64,000 nt of DNA from Myoxocephalus aenaeus (Eukaryota; Chordata; Actinopteri; Perciformes; Cottidae): positions 6,028,501 through 6,092,500 of the forward strand of contig JBAMJR010000053.1 in the NCBI GenBank assembly GCA_038501785.1, written 5' to 3'. Below, piece by piece: positions 31,500 through 43,307 of this stretch; the stretch's first letter is position 1; every line of letters starts with the position of its first letter. Under the pieces are notes generated by a model, which did no database searches, was not told where the DNA came from, and saw only the letters and a program-made list of their open reading frames with translations. Position numbers and translations under genes: made by a program.

Positions 31500-31545
<46 letters not shown>
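31500..31545 (+). repeat. (TG)23 microsatellite
   Basis: Uninterrupted TG repeat at the edge of the CpG-rich block. It generates spurious Cys-Val open frames. Confidence 0.96.
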
Positions 31546-31548
<3 letters not shown>

Positions 31549-31992
31549 ACGCTGCCCCAGCTGAAAGGGAACCAATAGACACAGACCCGGGCGGCAACAA
31601 TCGCCGTGCGCTTTCACTCTCCAGTTGTGCTCTGACTTACGGGATTTCTGTATCAACGCGGAAGATCGCGCGGTTTATTCGGGATGGTTGTGTTTCCTCG
31701 CCCTGCCCGCGATGCGTAAGTGGATGCGTACACACACCGGTTCAACCCGCTACAGGGCTCGACAGGCCGGCCGGAGTGGAGTATATATCCGTCCGGCTCT
31801 CCCTCATGGTGCTCGGTGCATGTGGCTTTTGTGGAGTCGCTCGTGTGTGGATGCACGTCTTTCCGCTGGATGGGGATGTGACCGTAAGACCTTTACTACC
31901 AGCGCGGAGAACGAGGCTGAATTACGTGTCGGACACTGGATACACACTCGCGACGTTGTTGTTTCATCCACAGCGCACCACGCGTTGCTGGT

Positions 31993-32187
31993 ATGGAGAT
32001 GAGCGGGGCGTTTATTTCCAGGGCTGTTTTATTTGTTGCTGTTGCGCTTTTGGGCACTGCGCATGGTTTCATCCACCACAGCTCAGAGAACTTAATCACG
32101 AGGCAGAAAGTCCCGAAATGCTCAAACTACAAAGTGCAGATTCACAGCAGTATTATGGGAGTATTGCAATATGATATACTAACATAG
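31993..32187 (+). CDS. Small ORF with signal-peptide-like N terminus, unrecognised
   Basis: A 64-codon frame whose start, SRAVLFVAVALLGTAHG, has the basic-hydrophobic-small-residue pattern of a cleavable signal peptide. It is followed by about 40 polar residues with a single Cys. An acceptor-like sequence (tttcatccacag) lies 18 bases before the ATG. No family is recognised, no good donor follows, and a hydrophobic run can arise by chance, so this is a candidate only. Confidence 0.2.
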   Translation: MEMSGAFISRAVLFVAVALLGTAHGFIHHSSENLITRQKVPKCSNYKVQIHSSIMGVLQYDILT

Positions 32188-33039
32188 GGCACATGTATAG
32201 CATTTAATTGAATTTTACATTATTCTAATATTGCCTAATGATGTTTTATGTGCCCAAGTTATATATTTGCATTTAGATGACTGCATCCAAGTCATGTGCT
32301 TTGATAAAAAGGCTGCAGATGCAGTCAGGCCACTAATGTTACAGGTGCAGTTAAAACTAAATCAAGGAATAGAGATTGCTACCTGTTCTCTAAGCTAGAT
32401 TCACCTCAGAATTCAAGGTTCATTGGTGCCTGCGTGTGGCTCCAAGTTTGACTGGAAACTTATTTTGCATTGCATGTTGACAGAAAGCCTGGCTCAGTCT
32501 AAATTAAAACGTAGATATGGCTCTACTGTACATGTGTTGCACAGTTAATTAATCAGTTCATATTAGGTTCATTACCAACACCCCTCTTAACACTACAGCA
32601 CAAGTATTTCTGACACAACAAAGATGGTCAGTCTAACCTTGAGGAGGAATACGAATGGGTAACTAGGACATGAGTGTAGATAACAAAGTGGGTTATAAGG
32701 AACACAAATAAAATGAAAGGACTGTGTGGCTTGAAGTTACCAGAATTTGCCTGTATATTTTAAATACTTTATATATTGTTGTTTCATAAATACAATATTG
32801 TCAGCGTTCATCCCATTTGTCGTTTGACATCGGCTGGCCTCCTATCATCTCATGAGACTTGTGGGTTTTAGTAACCTGAGATTCGCCTGTCCTTGTCTGA
32901 ACAGCAGCAAAGACTGCCTGTCTCTCTTCCCTGATCAAAGTTTCCCAGGTATCATTGGTTTGTACCAGAGTGGCTGTTGACTTCAGCAGTTTAATGATGT
33001 CACTGTGTGATTCAGACAGTTTAATGATGTAGTGCTGTG

Positions 33040-33320
33040 TCACTGAGTCAGCTTATCAAACCAATGTGTTAAGTCAGTCAACAAACTCATTAACCTTCTG
33101 GTCATACAACCAGTCAGCGAGCTAAACAGAGATACATACATTAATATATCCACCCAGTTAGGCAACCAGAACGTCTGTGTCAGCCAGTCAATAAGCAAGT
33201 CAACTTCAGTAGTTATCCAGTTAGGCTGCTAGTCTTCTAGCCCTCTTATCTGCCAGTCAGGAAGCTGCGGTCATATATGTTGATGGCCAACTCACCAGTT
33301 AGTTAGTACAGTGAGATTCT
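33040..33320 (+). repeat. Degenerate tandem repeat built on CCAGTCAG/AGTCAGTCAA
   Basis: Words such as AGTCAGTCAAC, ACCAGTCAGCGAGC, CCAGTCAATAAGC and CCAGTTAGG recur at irregular 15-35 base spacing, consistent with a decayed minisatellite. Confidence 0.45.
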
Positions 33321-34876
33321 CAGTAGACATTTTTTTATTTTATAATCTTTGTATATCACAGAAGATTCTGCTTTTTCCGTTGATATTTCTTGTTGATATC
33401 TCCATGTATGATGCTTAATTATACATTTACATGTGATTTTGGAGGTTTGGTTTCAAAGACCACAGGCTGCTCATCCACAACGGGTCTGAAAATGTCTCCC
33501 ATGATATAAATCCGTGTTGGTGTTTATTTTCCACACCCTGCTGCCTCCTTTTACGTTTTCTCCAAAATGCTATTTCTCCACTTAGAATCAGAACTTCATG
33601 TACGGTGCAGAGGTTTCCTTTCATATCTGGTTTTGAAGATCCAATAGCAAATTGTGCCAAGTCTAAGGATAGCTGTGACCCTGCCACCGAGTGTGTTTTG
33701 GCTTGAACGGGTGATGAAAGTTATCACCGAAAATCAAGCTGACCTGCAGACCTTTAAACAGCATATATTTCAATCTAGGAAACATTGTTGTTAAAATGAA
33801 TTTTTGCAGATATTTAAATTTGCTCTTCTGCAAGAAGTCTGTGCAGAGAATGATTTGTCGTTGTATTTGTGAGTTCTCCAAATACAGTGGTGTGATATTC
33901 CCTCACTGGAAATATCATGCACCACCGGTGTGTGTTTGTACATGAGATCACCTGTTGTTGTTGTTATGTTCATAAGCACATGTCCATTAAGGTCGTCACA
34001 TGGGACGTTACAGTCCCCCGCAGTACGATTAGACAATCATATCTAAAAGTCAATATAGAGTTTTCTGCCACTGACAATTTCCTGAAGTCAGTGGCATTTA
34101 ATTTATGCTTAATTTGTTTTTACTGTTTGTCAAACACATCAGTCAGCTAAGTAAAGCATATCTAACACTCAAGTGCTATTTGACACATGCAGTAAATTAC
34201 AGAAAACCAGACTTGTCAGACTCACATGGGTGAAGATAAGATAAAGTATTTTTGGAGAACTTAGATAGTGATTCCTCTGTATTGTAAAACACGTGGTGTT
34301 TGTCAGTGTTTAAAATACCCGATTTGGAAACGGCTCAACTGGTTGCTGCACAGATAAGCTGCAGTGTAATTTGATTGATTGCACTCTATACTACTGTATG
34401 TTTTTAGAACATATACCATCTATCTTATATATGCGTATTGTTATTTTTGTCAAGTATTACTTGATATGCCGACAATGATAAGGTGACTGAGTACACCAAC
34501 TCCATCATATGCTATCATCATCATATCCTACAGCTTCATCATATCCTATTTCCAACTTTAGGAGAACCAGAAATAAGGCGGTAAAAGGCCAGAGCCACAG
34601 AACACGGACTCCACCATTCAGTAATATGATGCCCAGAGAAAAGGCATATGTGTAAGCGCAGGGGAACTCTGTCAGTAGGCCGCAGCATTGTTCCCATCCT
34701 ACCTTGTGGTCAGATGGGATCACTGGTGCATCTGCCAGTAGTCAGCATCATGTCAGTGAGTGTGGCATGTCCCTCCATTAGGAGGAAGTCCTGTCAGACC
34801 ACCTCCACACTGCCATCGGAAATAACTATAAGAAGGCAGGCACACATCTATTGGCTCTGGATCCACAAACATCATT

Positions 34877-34879
<3 letters not shown>

Positions 34880-34927
<48 letters not shown>
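34880..34927 (+). repeat. (TA)24 microsatellite
   Basis: Uninterrupted AT repeat. Confidence 0.97.
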
Positions 34928-34928
<1 letters not shown>

Positions 34929-36837
34929 TCCAGAGAAGAGAAAGTTGTGCTGCTCTGACATGGATTTCCCTCATTTGTTTTCCTCTTAGAGGGCAAACAG
35001 GGATTTGCCTCCAAAAATAAGAGACGTTCCCAAAAGGGAAGCGCTTTGACAAATTGATTTCTGTTTGGCATAAACAAAATTGTTTATGGATTATCACTGG
35101 AGATGGAACGTAGACATATTTGAGTATAAAATATGTAACATTGGACAAGATATCATTAAGTGTATTTGTGAAATATTAAGCTAAGGAAGTAGCATTGTTG
35201 CTAAGAAGGGTTAGTATGTGAAAATAAACTTATTGGATTTAAAATTATGGATTTAGTTAAATGGCTACTGATGGAGTGAGTCATGAAGCCGGGTCAGTTA
35301 CCAGGTAGTTGTCCTTTTGTTCAGGGTGATCATTGTGTATAGCTGAAGAGAAGATAATGCCTCATTTTTAGCCTTAAATAATTAGTTTTTAGGATAGTTT
35401 TTCTTATTGCCTCAGGCATTCAGTCACATCTCAACCATTAATGTCATACAGGCTCATATTATTCATCTTTTTTTGCAGTATTAGACATTGTTCCTGTGTT
35501 ACCTTGCTCATCAACAGTTGCCCATCAAGTACTATAACGGGGAGGAAGGAAGGAGCGAAAGTTCATTTTCAATTTTTTTTTACTGATCTTTATGAAATTG
35601 GTCTTTCAGCTAGTATAGTAACAGGGAATTATTTTCTTCCTCACATTTCCACAGCACATCATTGGACATCGAGAACAATGTCGTTTCTTCTGCGGTTGTT
35701 GTGTTGATTCTTAAAATCAAAGGTCAGGACATAAATAAGCACTGTTTTCCAAGTATTTAACACCTACACAATTGTAAGTTTGCAGCAGAATATCATTGAT
35801 GTTCAACCTGTTTTGTAATTTAGTTTAGAATAACTTGAAATGTGCACAGAAGTAGAATACATCTTGAATGTCTAAGTCATTAGAAAGTATCCCGTATGAA
35901 GCAGTGAGTGGAGTGTAGATTGAGGGGTTGGACCATGGATGAAAACCATCCTCAGCTTGAGCCCAGAACACCTTCGATCTCATTATCTGAGTCAGGAGTC
36001 ACAACCACAACCACGTCTGTCTGTTGCTACGGAAACCGGAGAGTCCCTTGTGTTAGTGTGTGAGTGTATTATTGGCGCATTTGTGTGGCTAAAGGTGTTT
36101 TTTCTAAACCTTTTGTAGTACATCTAGTCTCTCTGGAAGTGCGTTAAGAAAATGTTGTGTATGTTGTCAGACGGTTGTCCACACTGGGGCTTTTAGGCTC
36201 CGGGCAGCAGCGGCAGGCTGCAGCTGCCTGTCTGCTTTTTATGAAACACTTTTCCACAAAGTAATTAGACTGTTGGTCTTGGGTTGGGATTCACAACCTT
36301 CTTGGTGCCGTTGCAAACTCAAATAAGACTCCGAATCCCAAGACAATCATAGCAGTTGATTACCATATAAAATGGCACTGTAGATGTAAACGAAGGCAGC
36401 AAAGTAACTTTTTTGGTTTGTTATTGTGACAGACATTTCTTATTCTGTCCATACAGTCATTGGGCCTTAATGCAAGAACCACTCGCCCGAACAGATTTGT
36501 TCTGAAACGGAACGTACGATTTGATTTAAGAGAATCTGTGGCATTCATCAATTTCCGAATACTCAGAATGTTCTCTTCGGTATGAAACTGTGCAGTCAAG
36601 TACAGAAGATGCGCCTTTCTTCACAGGGGAAAAAAACACTTCTCTCAACCTGAGTGAATTTCGAGTTTTAATATGAAATTCCAATTTATTTAAGATATTT
36701 ATGCCCTCACTCGTGAATAAGAACCGAAGATACTTGAATCCTTCGCATGGAGCAGTAATTCACTCCCAACCCTGATGGTGAATACAGACTTGGAGGTTCT
36801 GCCTCTCATCCCGACCTCTTCACACTTTGCTGCTAAC

Positions 36838-36840
<3 letters not shown>

Positions 36841-36871
<31 letters not shown>
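36841..36871 (+). repeat. (AT)15 microsatellite
   Basis: Uninterrupted AT repeat. Confidence 0.97.
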
Positions 36872-36872
<1 letters not shown>

Positions 36873-39497
36873 CACCAGAAAAATCCACTCAACAGCTGCC
36901 TCAGGCTCACCTGCTGTAGGCTATAATATTCTCTTGTATGGTAGCTCTATGATTGTCATATGACCTGTCCCGTTTAGTGCTGCTTTGATGACACGTTGTT
37001 GGCAGCAGTACTATTTTTCTAATTTCACAAAAAACTAAATACTTTGAACAACAAAGTGGTCTTCTAATATGACTACTGAAACTGCTAAAAGTGTTTAGTT
37101 TTCTTCTGCTGATTTCTGACAGCAGGACTTGAACCTTCTTTTCTTTTCACTCTTCGGTAATGCTTTTGATGATGATGATAATAATGATCAAATCTCATAA
37201 ACTCACACTTAAACAGGTGACATTCATCTGGCTGAAACCAGCAACGACAAGTTTGTGCTGGAATGAGTTTGAACGCTCGTAGGAGTAAAAATCCCATAAA
37301 GAAGTGAAAGAGGTTGAGGATAAGAAGTCAAACATTTTCTTGCACTAGGCCCATTAACCTCTGTAAAAGACCTGTTAAATCATAGAGGTTTTCATTTTCA
37401 ACAAATCTTTTTTTCAGAAATGTCCGATCCATATGTATTCCTAGTAGCTGCTCATTAGTGTGACAGGGTGCTAGATTGTATCTCAGCACGCAGAAGGTGA
37501 AACGCTGATAAACACCCTCAACAGGTCATCAAGGGCCACGGGGCTAACGGACTAACACATAAGAGCATCGATTTCACTGAAGCTCACACTCAGTTAAGAG
37601 CAAAGAAGAGTCTTCACCAGAGCTGGATGTCTTTAGACAGTGGAAAGAGCATGCGGACCACTCATAGATATACTGAGGGAGATTTTTGGTTTGAGAGGAG
37701 AGGGCTAAGAGGGATGAGTCCACTTGAACATCGCCTTTGAGTTATTTTTGTGAGATAAGGAAATATAACCTTTTAAATGAAGTTGATTCCCGACTTCAGT
37801 GGTCCTCAGGGTAGACAGACTTTCCGGTCAAAGTGTTAATATCCCATTATAGTTAATGGCTAGTGTTAATCTCCCTCCCTGATATAAATAGAACCCGGGA
37901 AGGTGCATAATGCATTAAAATTCCTACTCTTAATTTTTCTGCAATTTAAATTATTTTTATCTAATGGTTCCTCTTAAATGAATTGTGCCTTCATTTCAGT
38001 TAAACCTCGACAAGGCAGACCTGAGCTCTGGAATAAAGTCCACAAACACATTCTCCACCTGTAGCATCATCCCTCCTGTGTCTTCACCTTATACACACAC
38101 AATTTGAGATATCTGTGGTTGGTGTCAGATCCTGCCAACCCCTATGGAGATTATAGTCTCCTGAATGTAGAATGCTCAAGTTAAGAGCAACATTTTGAAT
38201 GCTCCTGTCTGCTCTCCATGCTGAATATGAATTGTGTGTCTCTATCACTGCAAGTAGCCGCTGCTGTCATTTTATGGCACAGTTCTTAATTCATCGTTGC
38301 TACTTAAAGCCAATTGTTTCAACCTTAATTTAAAAGAAAAAATAGTGGTTACAGAGGTTTAAAACATTTTATTTTTTCAAATTTCTGGAACAAACTACAC
38401 ATTTTGTTTTAATTATGTGTATTAACTCTTCCTAATTGTAATTATGACTCTTTGTTCAGGGCCATACCTTGCAAAGTATTTAATGTCCCATTACAAGGCA
38501 ATAAGAGCTATCTGACCTTCATGCACACAGTGGCTCCGTGTTTGCATTGTTCTGGAAGATAATTTGTGTAGTTGGACGTTTTGAAATATAATCATCCGAT
38601 CTGCTCCTCTTCGCTTCGGTTACTTTAACTGCCGAGCAGAACCCTGTACATGTGCATGCCTTTTTGTAACAGTACAGCTACATGACATCCTTTGTATTGA
38701 GACATACGTTGGGGCAACCCCTCTGGGGCCCCTTGCACTCTGTGTCTTGTCTATAGCAGTCCTCAGCAGACTACAAAACTTTTAGAAAAACATTTGAAGT
38801 ATACGCTTTGTCTCCCTCTGCTGGAGATCAAGCAGAGCTACAATTCTACCCAGGTGGAGGCATGCCGTGCAGAAGACATTGGCTGTATCTGACGTTCCCG
38901 CCACACTTTGTTTTCACCGTCAGTGTGATGTAGTGTCGGTGCAAGCGCTCCAGTTCAGTTTCTTCACCCATGTTTCCATTTCTGTCAGGTTGTCTTATTT
39001 TTTTTTAATCTAAGTTTCCCTGTAGTTTTATGTCACAATAATTATTTTCCAGCTATTTAATCTATGTATTTCCAACCATTCGATAGTTTACCTTAAAATC
39101 GCAGAATTAACTCAGGTATGTCGGCCACAGGCGTAGAAGTGATGTTATCTTATTTATTTAAAATTCAATGCTTTTCTTTTCTCATATTCTGCTCAGTTGT
39201 TTGTTGTTGTCTTGTTTCTCTGCTTATTCCAGATTTGCATTAGCATTGGACCCCTGTGGTATGTCATACCCAAACTGCATTAAGCACCTCTCACTTGCAG
39301 TTCATAAAAATGCAGTTATTAGTTGGTTCGTGGACCGTGGTGACAGATAATGATGGCCTTGTGCAGCTATGACAGGGCAACAAATAAGAAAATCGTGAGG
39401 CTGCTCAGCACGACAGTGCTAGTAAATCATGTTATACTGAGCTGGTGGAGTGGCAGGTGCATGTGGCTGTTAGACCAAGCTGTTTTAATTTAGACAG

Positions 39498-39512
39498 CCA
39501 CTAGAGGGCAGC
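39498..39512 (+). promoter_or_regulatory. CTCF-like motif, + orientation
   Basis: CCACTAGAGGGCAGC agrees at every position with the CCASYAGRKGGCRS consensus. A weaker match on the minus strand (CCAGCAGAGGGAGA) lies at 38812-38825. Confidence 0.5.
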
Positions 39513-41130
39513 ATCAAATATTATCTCACCATTGATGTTGTCATATAAATCCATTATAATGAAATAAAAGTCGAGGGTGAGGGTTATCAATGGTCATACG
39601 TAATATTAAGGGGGCTCATATACTACTTTTCATATGAACACTGTTTTGAATGTTTTCCCCAGTGGACTGTACTGAGGATGCAACACATTGGTGTTGGTTC
39701 TCTTCTATGTCAAAAGTAAGTTATATTCCTGAGGAATAAACCAGAAATAAGATGGACATACGTTGACCCCAAATCCCAGCACATAATTCCGAACTAGAAA
39801 TGACTCTTGTACTTCATGTACATGTATGTATATTTATGCATGTTGGCTACAACAGTACTTGTTTATATTGTTTTTTTAAATACAGATGCACTATACAGGA
39901 ACAGTGTTCCTAGCATTGTAAGGTCCCCTGGGAAAAACACAAATAACATTAGCATTCGTGTTCGTTAGTAAGGCCACAGTGCTCACTAGTGAGCCTCAAA
40001 CAGAGTAAAGCGTGGGGGTAAAATGGGTTTAATTGTCCTGCCAGCAATATGACAAGCAGTGGAATTAGCATTCTGGGAAACCATTACTGTGACCTTTTTA
40101 AAATACTCAATTCAGTTTTTATATTTAGATCTAGTTTGCACCCTGGTGGTTTCTAAGCAGCTAGTAAACTCTATTATGTTATGTTTCAGAGTTTTTTCTA
40201 TTGCATTTTACATGTGAGAACAGTTTGGCACCAGAAGTGACATTTTGTTGTTGATTCGAAGATTAAATCTAGTTTTACACTTCATTAAGTTGTAAAATTG
40301 TTTGAATCTGGTTGGTGCATCTGTGGATGTGAGAGTAGTAATACATGATATATGTATAAATATGATATGATATTATACGATTCATAAAAATATGTAATTA
40401 CATGCTGCTCACCAACCTGCCAGGACACTCACTCATTTTGTGATGGCTTACAGATGTGTAAAATGTTTGGCTAAGTTATTTTGGGTAACATTTTCAATCT
40501 GTGAAGTTTTTAGGTTCTGCCACGATTAATCGAGAAGTAGTGTGAGAAGTATTAAAATAATGTACAATGTGTTATATTCATATGTTCATGTCGTTCATTT
40601 ACGCTGAGTTTGAAATAATTAATATGCTTTTAAAAGAAAGACACTCAAAATATAAGCAGGCATACGCTCTATCTATAAATGTTTATTTTTTTAATCAAAC
40701 TATTGTCTCTCATTCATTTGTGTCATTTAAGGTATACTGTATGCTTTGGAATTCTCATTGTTAGTTTAAATACTACATTTACTCACTTGTTCATGTATAC
40801 ACCGAGATTTCACAAAATGTTTGGTCATGGAAAATTGGTTTAAAGTCATGGAAATGCATTGGTCAAAATGTGTATGAACCTTGTACATTAAAAGTAAAGG
40901 TCCTGGATACTCATAATGCAGAGTGGATACTGTCTGTGATATGCTATTATATTATTGATGTATTAATATGTAAGCTGTACTTTAATGTTGTAGTCGGTCA
41001 AGGTGGAGTTATTTTTAAAAACTTCACATATTTTTGGGTTGTTAAATCTGTAACTATGGATTTTAATTTATAAGCAATCATAGCTCTTTTATAATTGTGG
41101 CAAGCACAATATTTATTTGTGAAATATAGT

Positions 41131-41220
41131 GAGGTTGAAGTATATAAGGTAGCATAAAATGGAAATACTCAAGTTAAGTACCTCCTCAGAATGAAGTGTA
41201 AATGTGAGTTACTTTTCACT
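41131..41220 (+). repeat. Diverged teleost interspersed repeat (GTAGCATAAAATGGAAATACTC type)
   Basis: The words GTAGCATAAAATGG, AAATACTCAAG and AAGTACCTCC occur in the order known from a very common fish repeat that continues into AGTACTTGAGTAAATGTACTTAG. A second diverged copy occurs at 58831-58915. Confidence 0.5.
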
Positions 41221-41533
41221 AATAGCGGAAAGAGAATTTAGACGTTGATGTTAACGAGATGTTAACATTTTCATCGCTTTCATAACCTAACGTGGGGCTC
41301 CAATAATGTTGCATATAACTAATGCTTTATCTTCTTGTCCTTAAAGTAATGCAACAGGTAGACTGTGTGTAGTTGTAGTGCAGCTAGCTTTTGCAATTAC
41401 ATATCTCTTTATATATTGTGAGAAACTAAGCTCAGGTACAGACATAAACAAGCATTTTATATCTTAGCCCTACATCCAGCATTTGTATTTCATAAAGGTT
41501 GATGTCCTTGGCTCATGTGCGGTGTTGTTGCAG

Positions 41534-41651
41534 GTTGCAGGAGTGTGCCGGTAGTGAACGCGGGGTGCAGCAGACCACTCTTGGCGACATGGTGAGGGTC
41601 CAGAAGTCCACCAGGAGGAAGAGCGCCGCTCACTGTCTCCGCAGACTGGAG
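41534..41651 (+). CDS. znf800: znf800 first coding exon (ATG at 41589)
   Basis: After an acceptor at 41532-41533 (gttgttgcag) the exon carries an ATG at 41589 with G at -3 and G at +4, a strong start context. The frame reads MVRVQKSTRRKSAAHCLRRL, then Glu, and exits in phase 0 at GAG|gtacga. The frame is also open upstream to the acceptor, so an earlier start in an unseen exon cannot be excluded. Splicing from the CpG-island donor gives no earlier ATG. Confidence 0.7.
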
Positions 41652-43252
41652 GTACGACTACAATGCCTGGATGTTATTGTCTAATTTTACTCCATTCGCT
41701 GTCAGACTGTGGAAAATATACTTCCTATATGTACGTACATGCCCAACTCGACCTCCACCCGGGTCATTTGAACAGCTACTGTCATGTAATTGTCAGATGT
41801 TCCTTTCTGTGTGTCAGTGGAGATGAGCTCAAATTACTCTATACATCATATCCCACTTTACAGATGTCACATGATTAAAAACACACCTGAATGTCCCTGT
41901 CCTAGTTTACCAGACACCGTGGTCTTTTTTCGAAGGAACCACCTTTTTTTAACGCCACAACTTCACCTGCTTTACGCTTTAGTCACAATAGGTGTTCAGA
42001 ACTTGTCTGTTTGTTTTAGTCCTGAACTCAACTGTCAGTCTTGTCCATATCCCCTGGCCTGAAAACCAGCCCTCTATGCCAATACTTATATGCTTAGAGA
42101 AATTATAGCATGTTCTGTTTAAGCCAAAGCCTTTACCTCCACGAGGGACCTCCAGTTTGGGCTCAAACACCAGGAAATACAATGAAAGTCACCGTATTGA
42201 GACGCATTCACATACTCTCATTCTAGGAAGCACCTCAGAGACAGTTGTTGCTCATTTAATGCATGTACTTTGTTCAGAAAGGATTCATTACAGTGTGTCA
42301 CGTAGTATTTGTTTTCAGGATCATATTGAAAAAAAGCAGATGAGATTTTACTTTGATATGCGGTGTATTCCATTTGATATGAACCTGTGAAATTAATCAG
42401 GTGAATAAATCAGTCATAGTTATGATAATCCAGGCTGTTTAATCCAGGTTTCACCACTGTTTTCTTTGTTCCACCTCGTAGTTTTATTGAGCGGTAAATG
42501 GAAATTAATGGCTAGTCCACCTACTCTAATCAGCACCCTTGTCATGCTTCATACTCACCATTTCTCAATGAAAAATAAAATGAAGCATGAATAGTTGATT
42601 GATTTACTGACAAAATGCTAACAGAATGGTGGCACTCTGATGTTTTGTTTTTACTTGACAGTCAAGATGCTGAAGTTTTGTTTTTCTTGCCATAGTAATA
42701 TAGACATTTTAGATTTTAATGAAAGAGGTTTCATTTCTTCACACTTCTCACTTTTCCTAAAGAGCATGATCCACTAGTAAAATAAGTGTTTGTGTTCAGT
42801 GTCTGTAATGGTTTGTGTGTGTTGTACTGCACCGATGGGTTCGCTGAGCATGTGCAACATACTGTTAAGCTATTTAATGGTCATTTGATTATGCCGTGGT
42901 ATGCACAGTGTGTTTGTTTCCAAGTGGCCCACTTGTCCTCGGTGATGTGTGTAATGTGTCGGACCGGTGGAGTCATTTATCCCTCTTCAAGGGCAGCGGG
43001 AACACGAGGAGTGAGCGAGACAGACACAGAGAGAAAATGAGGATAAATTGGTGGGTGGGAAAGGAGAAAAGATTGGGGAGGTCTGGTCAAGAGACACAGC
43101 TACACACACACACGGACCACACACACTCGCAAAGACAGATGTATGTGCGCACACATAAGGGGGGCTGCGGAGTCACTTATCTGCTGAAGGGTAGCTTTGT
43201 GTGACAAGGTTAATGTCCCCCTACACAACATCTCTGGGTGCACAGGAGACAT

Positions 43253-43307
<55 letters not shown>

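Larger units (their letters stand above)
29971..41533 (+). other. znf800: First intron of znf800
   Basis: An 11.5 kb interval whose first 2.2 kb remain CpG-rich. It holds a (TG)23 repeat, two AT microsatellites, a degenerate repeat near 33.05-33.27 kb, CTCF-like motifs near 38.8 and 39.5 kb and a diverged teleost repeat near 41.1 kb. Between these no gene is recognised. Confidence 0.5.

Noticed and set aside
31419..32174. 251-codon plus-strand frame
   Set aside because: It crosses a TG microsatellite and shows no family resemblance; length is explained by GC content and the repeat.
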